Below are positions 57,599 through 64,000 of a stretch of 64,000 bases of DNA, piece by piece. The translations under genes were made by a program, and so were the position numbers. The notes below the pieces were generated by a model. The model was not told the origin of the DNA and did no database searches. It saw only the letters and a list, made by a program, of their open reading frames with translations. Each line of letters starts with the position of its first letter. Positions within the stretch are counted from its first letter, which is position 1. This stretch comes from Pseudomonadales bacterium (lineage in GTDB: Bacteria > Pseudomonadota > Gammaproteobacteria > Pseudomonadales > Halieaceae): NCBI GenBank assembly GCA_024234855.1, contig JACKNN010000002.1, forward strand, positions 186,001 through 250,000. The letters are read 5' to 3'.

Positions 57599-58651
57599 AT
57601 GGAAGCCAATAAAGTCAAAGCGCTGGAAGCTGCACTGAGCCAGATTGATCGCCAGTTCGGCAAGGGTACGGTCATGCGGATGGGGGATCAGCCGCGGGTT
57701 GTCATGCCCTCCATTTCCACCGGCTCACTGGGCCTGGATATCGCCCTGGGGATAGGCGGGCTGCCCAAGGGGCGCATCTGCGAAATCTACGGGCCGGAGT
57801 CATCGGGCAAAACCACCCTCACCCTGCAGGTGATCGCCGAGGCCCAGAAGGCCGGCGGCACCGCCGCCTTTATCGACGCCGAACACGCGCTCGACCCCAT
57901 CTACGCCGAGAAACTCGGTGTCAGGGTCGAGGACCTCATCATGTCCCAGCCGGATACCGGTGAACAGGCACTGGAAGTGGCCGAGATGCTGGTGCGTTCC
58001 GGCGCGGTGGATGTGCTGGTGATAGACTCGGTGGCGGCGCTCACCCCGCGGGCGGAAATCGAGGGCGAGATGGGCGATTCCCACGTCGGCCTGCAGGCGC
58101 GCCTGCTCAGCCAGGCCATGCGCAAGCTCACCGGCGCCATCAAGCAGACCAACTGCCTGGTGATTTTTATCAACCAGATTCGCATGAAGATCGGCGTCAT
58201 GTTCGGCAACCCCGAGACCACCACCGGGGGTAACGCCCTCAAGTTCTACTCCTCTGTGCGCCTCGACATTCGCCGCACCGGCGCGGTCAAAGAGGGTGAC
58301 GAGGTGGTGGGCAACGAGACCCGCGTCAAGGTGGTGAAGAACAAGGTGGCGCCCCCGTTCAAGCAGGCCGAGTTCCAGATCATGTACGGCAAGGGTATTT
58401 ACCATATGGGCGAGGTCATCGACTGGGGCGTGAAATTGAACCTGGTCGACAAGTCCGGTGCCTGGTATGCCTACAAGGGTGACAAAATCGGCCAGGGCAA
58501 GGCCAACGCCGCCAAGTTCCTGGAAGACAACCCGGCGCTCGCCAGTGAGATCGAGAGCCAGATCCGTGCGCAGATGCTCAATCCGGTCATACCCCCGGCG
58601 CCGGCTCGGGCCGCCGAGGCCGACGCCACCGCCACCGCCGAACAGGAATAA
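57599..58651 (+). CDS. recA: Recombinase RecA
   Basis: A 350-residue RecA. Walker A is GPESSGKTT, Walker B is VLVIDSVAAL, and the DNA-binding loop L1 contains EGEMGDSHVGLQARL, with NQIRMKIGVMFGNPETTTGG at L2. The C-terminal tail is acidic and Ala-rich. ATG 57599 gives the normal length; an earlier codon at 57515 would overlap the LexA box. RecA drives homologous recombination and LexA autocleavage. recX follows behind a hairpin. Confidence 0.99.
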   Translation: MEANKVKALEAALSQIDRQFGKGTVMRMGDQPRVVMPSISTGSLGLDIALGIGGLPKGRICEIYGPESSGKTTLTLQVIAEAQKAGGTAAFIDAEHALDPIYAEKLGVRVEDLIMSQPDTGEQALEVAEMLVRSGAVDVLVIDSVAALTPRAEIEGEMGDSHVGLQARLLSQAMRKLTGAIKQTNCLVIFINQIRMKIGVMFGNPETTTGGNALKFYSSVRLDIRRTGAVKEGDEVVGNETRVKVVKNKVAPPFKQAEFQIMYGKGIYHMGEVIDWGVKLNLVDKSGAWYAYKGDKIGQGKANAAKFLEDNPALASEIESQIRAQMLNPVIPPAPARAAEADATATAEQE

Positions 58652-58703
58652 TCCTGTCCGGCGGGTAGTGACGCGCTAATCCCCTTGCTTCATCTTTTGT
58701 CGC

Positions 58704-58751
58704 AGGTGCCGGGAATCTGTTTCTCCCCGCTTGTTCCAGGCACCTTTTTTT
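58704..58751 (+). terminator. Attenuator-like terminator between recA and recX
   Basis: AGGTGCC (58704-58710) pairs with GGCACCT (58739-58745) across a 28-base loop, immediately followed by a run of seven T (58745-58751). In E. coli a terminator between recA and recX limits recX expression to readthrough; this element has the same position and logic. Here the T-run ends only three bases before the recX ATG. Confidence 0.65.
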
Positions 58752-58754
58752 GTC

Positions 58755-59252
58755 ATGGCTGAACCTGATCTCCCCCCGGCTCCCCGTCACGCCCCGGACG
58801 AAACCCGGGCGGCGGTAAACCCGGCAGATATCCGTCTGGCGGCGATGAACCTGCTGTCACGGCGGGAACATTCCCTGGGTGAATTGCGCCAGAAACTGCG
58901 GCGCCACTGTGAAGACGAAACCCAGGTGGAGACCCAATTGCAGAAACTGGTCGACGAGAACCTGCAAAGCGATGATCGCTACGCCGAGAGTTTTGCCCGG
59001 CAACGGGCCCAGCGGGGCTACGGTCCTGCGCGGGTGCGACAGGAGATGCGGGAAAAAGGCGTGGGCGATATCGCCATCGCCCGGGCGTTCGAGTCGGCCC
59101 AGTTGGATTGGTGGGCGCTGGCCGAGGCCGCATTTCGGAAAAAATTCGGTGAGCCGGGCAGGGTAGACCTGAAAGAAAAGTCCCGGCGCATCCGCTTCAT
59201 GCAGTATCGCGGCTTTTCCGCCGATCACTACCAGCATTTGATTGACGACTGA
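58755..59252 (+). CDS. recX: Recombination regulatory protein RecX
   Basis: A 165-residue RecX with its three-helix repeats: AAMNLLSRREHSLGELRQKL, then LVDENLQSDDRYAESFARQR and a third repeat near the C-terminus. It binds RecA filaments and limits their activity. ATG 58755 directly follows the terminator T-run, so no ribosome-binding site is visible. A TTG at 58731 in the hairpin loop region is an alternative. Expression probably depends on readthrough from recA. Confidence 0.93.
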   Translation: MAEPDLPPAPRHAPDETRAAVNPADIRLAAMNLLSRREHSLGELRQKLRRHCEDETQVETQLQKLVDENLQSDDRYAESFARQRAQRGYGPARVRQEMREKGVGDIAIARAFESAQLDWWALAEAAFRKKFGEPGRVDLKEKSRRIRFMQYRGFSADHYQHLIDD

Positions 59253-59266
59253 GTCGCGCGGCGCTT

Positions 59267-59294
59267 GCCCGCGGGCGAAAATACCCGTATTTTT
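59267..59294. terminator. Possible terminator or AT-rich palindrome after recX
   Basis: GCCCGCGGGC (59267-59276) is followed at 59278-59293 by AAAATAC-CC-GTATTTT, a 7-base inverted repeat ending in TTTTT. Weak as a hairpin because the loop is tight, but suitably placed in the 97-base gap after recX. Confidence 0.35.
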
Positions 59295-59349
59295 CAACCC
59301 GTTGATTCATTGAGCGTTTTGCCTCCTTCGCAACACAGGAACCCATAAC

Positions 59350-60753
59350 ATGGCAACGATCACATTTCTCGGAGCAGCCCAGGAGGTCACCGGTTCCTGT
59401 CACCTGCTGGAGAGCCCCGGCATCGGTCGCGTACTGCTCGATTGCGGCATGCACCAGGGGGGCGATGCAGTGGAACGCATCCAGGATGAGCGCTTCGCCT
59501 TTGATCCCGCCGCTATCGACGCAGTCGTCTTGTCCCACGCGCATCTCGACCATTCCGGCCTGCTGCCGCGGCTGGTCCACGAGGGGTTTACCGGGCCCGT
59601 CATCTGCACCAGGGCAACGGCGGAGTTGCTGGAGATCATGCTCAACGATTCGGTGGGCCTTTACCTGCGCGATCTGGAGCGTACCAATGTGCGCAATGCC
59701 AGGCAGGGTCGCCCGTTAATCGACCCGATCTACACCATGGAAGATGTCGAAGCCGTCCTTCGACTGTGCGACGGGCACCGCTACCGTGAAAGTATCCCGT
59801 TGGGGGAGGGCGCCGCCGTACGTTTTTACGATGCGGGCCATATCCTGGGTTCCGCCATTGTTGAGATCACCCTGCGCGAGAAGGGCGCAGACAAGGTACT
59901 GGTTTTTTCCGGTGATCTTGGCAAGGGTGATTCGGTCCTGATGAATGAACCGTCCAGGCCGGATCGGGCTGATGTCCTGCTGGTCGAGAGCACCTATGGC
60001 GATCGCGAACATCGCGGCGAGCAGGATACCGTGGTTCAGTTGCGGGAGATTCTGCAGGAGACCTGGAAAGCGGGCGGCAGCGTGATGATCCCGGCCTTCG
60101 CCGTCGGTCGCACCCAGGACCTCCTGTTCCACCTCGGCTGCCTGCACTACCAGGGTGAATTGGACCACTGGCAGGTGTTCCTGGACAGCCCCATGGCCAT
60201 TGCGGTCACCCGCGTCTACGATCGCTGGCTGAAGTTGCTCGACGGTGAGGATATCCGCCACCTCAGCGATGCCCACAAGAACTCGCTGGAGAAGTTTCTG
60301 CCCACGCTCAACCTGGCGTCCAGCACCGAGGAGTCAATGGCGATCAATCGCATAAAAGGTGGCGCGATCATTATCGCGGGCAGTGGCATGTGTACCGGCG
60401 GCCGCATCCGCCACCACTTCAAGCAGCGCATCTGGGACCGGCGCAATACGATTATTTTTACCGGCTACCAGGCCAGGGGGACCCTCGGCAGGGTCATCGT
60501 CGATGGCGCACCGACGATCAGGATGTTCGGCGACGAGTACGTGGTCAAGGCCCGGGTGGAAACCCTGGGCGGACTGTCCGCCCACGCCGGGCAGAGCGAG
60601 TTGCTGCAGTGGATCGACGGCTTTCGGCCGCCCCCGCGCACGCTGTTGGTCCACGGCGAGCCAGGGGCCCAGGACGCCATGTCCGATAAGCTGTGGAAGG
60701 ATATTGAGCTGAAAGTGGAAATTCCGGCGCGGGGTGATTGCATCGTGTTTTGA
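59350..60753 (+). CDS. Beta-CASP metallo-beta-lactamase-fold RNase/exonuclease-like protein
   Basis: A 467-residue MBL-fold protein with a beta-CASP domain and the C-terminal RNA-specificity motif. MBL motif 2 is SHAHLDHSGLLPRL, motif 3 is DAGHILGSA and motif 4 is VFSGDLGKGD. Beta-CASP blocks include PAFAVGRTQDLLFHL, and motif C is GGLSAHAGQSELLQW. It resembles the CPSF73/RNase J-like bacterial proteins of the YsiD type. An RNA processing or degradation role is likely. It is monocistronic between recX and the DUF1326 gene. Confidence 0.92.
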   Translation: MATITFLGAAQEVTGSCHLLESPGIGRVLLDCGMHQGGDAVERIQDERFAFDPAAIDAVVLSHAHLDHSGLLPRLVHEGFTGPVICTRATAELLEIMLNDSVGLYLRDLERTNVRNARQGRPLIDPIYTMEDVEAVLRLCDGHRYRESIPLGEGAAVRFYDAGHILGSAIVEITLREKGADKVLVFSGDLGKGDSVLMNEPSRPDRADVLLVESTYGDREHRGEQDTVVQLREILQETWKAGGSVMIPAFAVGRTQDLLFHLGCLHYQGELDHWQVFLDSPMAIAVTRVYDRWLKLLDGEDIRHLSDAHKNSLEKFLPTLNLASSTEESMAINRIKGGAIIIAGSGMCTGGRIRHHFKQRIWDRRNTIIFTGYQARGTLGRVIVDGAPTIRMFGDEYVVKARVETLGGLSAHAGQSELLQWIDGFRPPPRTLLVHGEPGAQDAMSDKLWKDIELKVEIPARGDCIVF

Positions 60754-60850
60754 TCGTCTCGCGGTTGGCGGAATCGCCGGATCTGGACTATGGTTTGTCC
60801 GTTGGGCGCGACTTCGTGCCCGGCTTGCCTGCCAGATGGAGGTGCACCCG

Positions 60851-61492
60851 ATGATACCTTGGGAAATCCAGGCGGTAGAGTTTGCCAGTTGCAACTGCGC
60901 CTATGGCTGTCCCTGCCAGTTCAACGCACTCCCCACTTATGGAAACTGTGAGGCCGCGGTTGGTATGCACATTGAGCGGGGGTGTTTTAGCGATATCGTG
61001 CTCGACGGCCTCGACTGCGTGATGGTGATGTGCTGGCCCGGGCCGATTCACGCGGGCGGTGGCAAGGCCTTCATAATCCTGGATGAGCGCGCTGATGAAG
61101 ACCAGCGCCAGGGCCTGCTCACCATTCTCAGCGGGGGCGAAACCGACCCGGGTGCGACCGTATGGAACGTGTTCGCGGCAACCCTGGATGAGGTGTTCGA
61201 CCCTGTCTTCAGGTCCATTGATATGGCGGTTGATGTGAATGCCCGGGTGGGGCATGTAAAAGTGGATGGTCTGGTGGATACGCGTGGAGAGCCCATCCGC
61301 AACCCGGTGACCGGTGAGGAGCACCGCGTCCGTATCGATCTGCCCAACGGGTTTGAGTATACCCTTGCCGAAATGGGGGCTTCCCATGCCAGGACATCCG
61401 GCCCGATCGCGCTGTCTTTTGACGATCGCTACGGCCAGTTTGCCCATATACACCTCGACAATCACGGGGTGGTGAGGGCTAAAGCTGCCTGA
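60851..61492 (+). CDS. DUF1326-domain protein
   Basis: A 213-residue protein of the DUF1326 family. It starts MIPWEIQAVEFASCNCAYGC; the cysteine-rich segment CNCAYGCPCQF suggests metal or redox binding. ATG 60851 is chosen because GGAGG lies 8 bases upstream; a frame to 60734 is not supported. It lies 19 bases before the DUF2182 gene, and the two families are commonly paired. Function unknown, possibly in copper handling or in a c-type or heme protein. Confidence 0.88.
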   Translation: MIPWEIQAVEFASCNCAYGCPCQFNALPTYGNCEAAVGMHIERGCFSDIVLDGLDCVMVMCWPGPIHAGGGKAFIILDERADEDQRQGLLTILSGGETDPGATVWNVFAATLDEVFDPVFRSIDMAVDVNARVGHVKVDGLVDTRGEPIRNPVTGEEHRVRIDLPNGFEYTLAEMGASHARTSGPIALSFDDRYGQFAHIHLDNHGVVRAKAA

Positions 61493-61511
61493 GCAACCGG
61501 GCCGGCAGGGG

Positions 61512-62321
61512 GTGACCGCGGCAGAGGTTCTTCTGCGACGCGATCGCCTGGTGGTGGTTGTCTGCCTCAGTATTATCTGCCTGCTCAGCTGGTATTACCT
61601 GCTCACCGGTGCCGCTACCGGTATGAACATGTGGGCGATGATTTCAGCGGAATTTCCCCTGCCGGTTTACCCTGCGAGGGCCGCCTGGTGGTCGGCGCAG
61701 TACTGGCTGTTGATGCTCGCCATGTGGTGGGTGATGATGATCGCCATGATGTTGCCCAGCGCTGCGCCCATGGTATTGCTTTACGCCCGGGTACAACGCC
61801 ACAACTGGCAGCGGGCGGGGACTGTCGACGCCCTTGTTCCCACCATGACATTCGTGGCCGGTTACCTGGCCTGCTGGCTCCTGTTCAGCGTGCTTGCCAC
61901 CGGCCTGCAGTGGGCGCTACAGCAACTGGGCCTGGTGCACGACATGCTGATGTGGAGCAGCAGCCACCTGCTCTCGGGTCTGTTCCTGTTGCTGGCGGGG
62001 ATCTACCAGTTTTCACCCCTGAAAGTCGCCTGTCTCAAGCACTGTCGCAACCCCGCTGACTTCCTGTCGCGGCACTGGCGTAGCGGTCAACTTGGCGCCC
62101 TCTGCCTGGGTTGGCTGCACGGTATCTATTGCGTGGGCTGCTGCTGGGTGCTGATGCTCCTGCTGTTCGTGGGCGGTGTCATGAACCTGCTGTGGATAGC
62201 GGTGCTGGCTGTTGTGGTGTTGCTGGAGAAACTGATGCCGCGGGGCGAGTGGTTGGCCCGCGCGTTTGGCGTCCTGATGCTGGCTGCCGGCGCGAGGCTA
62301 TTGCTGGTCGAACTGTCGTGA
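61512..62321 (+). CDS. DUF2182 integral membrane protein
   Basis: A 269-residue membrane protein with about six transmembrane helices. It has the DUF2182 signature PLKVACLKHCRNPADFL and the later LHGIYCVGCCWVLMLL. An amino-terminal WWVMMIAMMLPSAAPMVLLY stretch is Met-rich, often a sign of copper. GTG 61512 is the start, preceded by a purine-rich run. Probably works with the DUF1326 protein at the inner membrane. Function not established. Confidence 0.87.
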   Translation: MTAAEVLLRRDRLVVVVCLSIICLLSWYYLLTGAATGMNMWAMISAEFPLPVYPARAAWWSAQYWLLMLAMWWVMMIAMMLPSAAPMVLLYARVQRHNWQRAGTVDALVPTMTFVAGYLACWLLFSVLATGLQWALQQLGLVHDMLMWSSSHLLSGLFLLLAGIYQFSPLKVACLKHCRNPADFLSRHWRSGQLGALCLGWLHGIYCVGCCWVLMLLLFVGGVMNLLWIAVLAVVVLLEKLMPRGEWLARAFGVLMLAAGARLLLVELS

Positions 62322-62412
62322 ACCCGGTCCTGGAACGCTGTTGCAGGATGCCGTCAGAAAACACTGCCCGCTGGGCTGTGCCAGCGGAAACCGCGCGAAC
62401 GGGGTACTGATA

Positions 62413-62433
62413 CCGCCGCAGGCCCTCCGGCGG
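62413..62433. other. Short GC hairpin after the DUF2182 gene
   Basis: CCGCCG (62413-62418) pairs with CGGCGG (62428-62433) across 9 bases in the 173-base gap before the glutathionylspermidine synthase gene. No T-run, so a terminator role is uncertain. Confidence 0.25.
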
Positions 62434-62494
62434 ATATTGCCAATTGCCCGGCTGCGGTCGATGATACCGCGGTGATTTCCCGGCTGGACACAGA

Positions 62495-64000
62495 ATGCAT
62501 ACCCTCAAATTCCCCCCTGAGAAATTCGGCACACTGCTGGGCCACGCACCCGGGCATGTGCCGATTTACTCCTCCCACTACGCGAGCGTCGACAGCAGCG
62601 AGTATCCGGACCGCGAGGCCTTTCGCAGTTTCCTGGACGGGGTGTACATGGGTTACAAGTGGCAGTGTGTGGAGTTCGCCCGACGCTGGTTGTACGTCAA
62701 CTGCGGTTACGTCTTCGATGACGTGGCCATGGCGTACGATATATTCAGCCTGCACCATGTCACCCGGGTGGCGGACGCGCAGTTGCTGCCGCTGTATTCG
62801 TTCCGCAACGGCAGCCTGCGGCCGCCGGAGCCAGGTTGCCTGCTGATCTGGGAAGAGGGCGGAGAATTTGAAGTGACCGGGCACGTGGCGGTGGTCACCG
62901 AGGTAATGGCGGACCGCCTGCGTTTTGCCGAGCAGAATCTTGAACACTGCAAACTGCCCGCACAGCAAACCTGGTCGCGAGAGCTGCCCATCAGGCGCAC
63001 GGCCGAAGGCGGGTACGTTGTGGATGGGGGTGGTGGGGGTTCAGTGGTAAAAGGCTGGGTGATCCAGAGCCCGGATGCGCGCCATGCGGAAAAAGTGGCG
63101 CCGGCCCGCCCGCAACTTTACCAACTCAACAGCCGCCTCGCGCCTCGCCTTGGCCAACATCTCCAGCCGTGGCTGGATACCAAGGACGCAGCCGAAGGTG
63201 CCTTTGTGCGGGCCATGCGCGGTCACCGCCTGGCGGAATCGGGCCAGCCCGATGACCAGTACCGCTACTTTCGCCTGTCGGCAACCGCAGCGCAGGAACT
63301 GCGGCGTGCCACCAATGAACTGCACCTGATGTTCATGCACGGCACCCAGGCGGTATTGCAGGACGACAGTCTGCTGGCGCGATTCAATATCCCCGCCAGC
63401 CTGTGGCCACGCCTGCGCAGATCCTGGCAGAACCGGCGCGGCCAGATTATTACCGGCCGCTTCGACTTTGCGGTGTCGGAACGCGGCCTAAAAGTGTACG
63501 AATACAATGCTGATTCAGCCTCCTGCTATATGGAGGCCGGCCGGGTGCAGGGCAAGTGGGCGCGGCACTTCGGTGTGACCGAGGGCGAGGATCCCGGCGC
63601 GGACCTGACTGCGGAACTGGTCGCGGCCTGGGCCGCCAGCGGCGTCGACGGCATGCTGCATATCATGCAGGACGAAAACAATGAGGAGACCTACCACGCC
63701 GAGTACATTCGCGCCGCCGCTGAAGAGGCCGGCTTGCGCTGCAGGATCATCAGGGGCGTGTCCGGCCTGAGCTGGGACGATCAGGGTGAGATAGTCGACC
63801 CCGAGGGTGTACCGATCCGCTATGTCTGGAAAACCTGGGCCTGGGAGACGGCGCTGGACCAGCTTCGCACACAGTGCGAGGAGGATGACGCCAGGACACA
63901 CCTGCGCACCAGCGCCGCCTCCGGCCATGCCCCACGACTGGTCGACGTGCTGCTGCGCCCGGAGGTAATGGTTTACGAACCGTTCTGGACCCTGATACTC
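62495..64000 (+). CDS. gss: Bifunctional glutathionylspermidine synthetase/amidase (C-terminus beyond window)
   Basis: The first 502 residues of an enzyme that is normally about 620 long. The CHAP/NlpC amidase domain has catalytic C58 (KWQCVEFARRW), H130 (VTGHVAVVTE) and E146 (RFAEQNLEH), one position off the E. coli triad C59/H131/E147. The synthetase ATP-grasp domain begins near residue 200 and shows ITGRFDFAVSERGLKVYEYN and AGRVQGKWARHFG. ATG 62495 starts the matching N-terminus. The frame stays open to the window end. It makes and hydrolyses glutathionylspermidine. Confidence 0.93.
   Translation, partial: MHTLKFPPEKFGTLLGHAPGHVPIYSSHYASVDSSEYPDREAFRSFLDGVYMGYKWQCVEFARRWLYVNCGYVFDDVAMAYDIFSLHHVTRVADAQLLPLYSFRNGSLRPPEPGCLLIWEEGGEFEVTGHVAVVTEVMADRLRFAEQNLEHCKLPAQQTWSRELPIRRTAEGGYVVDGGGGGSVVKGWVIQSPDARHAEKVAPARPQLYQLNSRLAPRLGQHLQPWLDTKDAAEGAFVRAMRGHRLAESGQPDDQYRYFRLSATAAQELRRATNELHLMFMHGTQAVLQDDSLLARFNIPASLWPRLRRSWQNRRGQIITGRFDFAVSERGLKVYEYNADSASCYMEAGRVQGKWARHFGVTEGEDPGADLTAELVAAWAASGVDGMLHIMQDENNEETYHAEYIRAAAEEAGLRCRIIRGVSGLSWDDQGEIVDPEGVPIRYVWKTWAWETALDQLRTQCEEDDARTHLRTSAASGHAPRLVDVLLRPEVMVYEPFWTLIL

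Noticed and set aside
1..64000. CRISPR arrays, tRNA or rRNA genes, transposases, integrases
   Set aside because: Looked for repeated spacer-like units, cloverleaf-type ends and mobile element proteins; none was seen by eye. A dedicated tRNA or ncRNA search was not possible.

Overview
The window is a 64 kb piece of a GC-rich bacterial chromosome, densely coding on both strands, with 57 protein genes that I can support plus one decayed gene. No tRNA, rRNA, insertion sequence, phage gene or CRISPR array was recognised. Gene content points to an aerobic, probably marine, gammaproteobacterium of the OM60/Halieaceae or Marinobacter-like kind. The clues are a gammaproteobacterial recA-recX pair with a LexA box of the CTG-N10-CAG type, mlaFEDCB, a Marinobacter-type fatty acyl reductase with a wax ester synthase, a glutathione-linked formaldehyde pathway and a glutathionylspermidine synthase. 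The placement is inference; I could not run a phylogeny.

Region 1 (1-22 kb) looks like a catabolic island for a nitrogenous, probably N-methylated, compound. It holds two copies of an unusual three-gene module: two PYROXD2/CrtI-like FAD oxidoreductases followed by a GcvT-like aminomethyltransferase. One copy is on the plus strand (2-3214) and one on the minus strand (17637-13264). Between them lie an NDP-forming acyl-CoA synthetase, a glutamine-synthetase-like ligase, a Rieske oxygenase behind a clear promoter/operator, two class III aminotransferases, a formyl-THF deformylase (purU) and a TetR-GNAT fusion. An AraC regulator, an alpha/beta hydrolase, an SDR, a small membrane protein and a luciferase-like oxidoreductase follow.

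Region 2 (22-37.5 kb) is lipid centred. It has an AraC regulator, an OYE/dienoyl-CoA-reductase-like enzyme, an LRAT-domain protein directly behind a 661-residue fatty acyl-CoA/ACP reductase, a wax ester synthase/DGAT, an SDR-amidase-acyl-CoA synthetase operon, a patatin/DUF3336 lipase, the relic of an SDR gene and an enoyl-CoA hydratase. This set can make, and perhaps mobilise, wax esters or triacylglycerol.

Region 3 (37.5-53 kb) carries housekeeping and C1 genes: kbl-tdh (threonine to glycine), an epoxide-hydrolase-like protein, the mlaFEDCB phospholipid transport operon, a single-domain asparaginase-like protein, and then an apparent formaldehyde-to-CO2 operon (frmA, fghA, fdsGBA, fdsD). 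C1 units released by the demethylation modules of region 1 (formaldehyde, methylene-THF, or formate through PurU) could be oxidised here.

Region 4 (53-64 kb) has a SIMPL protein, a GCS2-like ligase with an aspartoacylase-like hydrolase, an APH/P-loop kinase fusion, recA-recX with a LexA box and an intergenic attenuator-like hairpin, a beta-CASP metallo-hydrolase, a DUF1326-DUF2182 pair and a glutathionylspermidine synthase/amidase cut by the window end.

The least explained element is the mirrored FAD-FAD-GcvT module. The TetR-GNAT fusion and the LRAT-FAR pairing come next.
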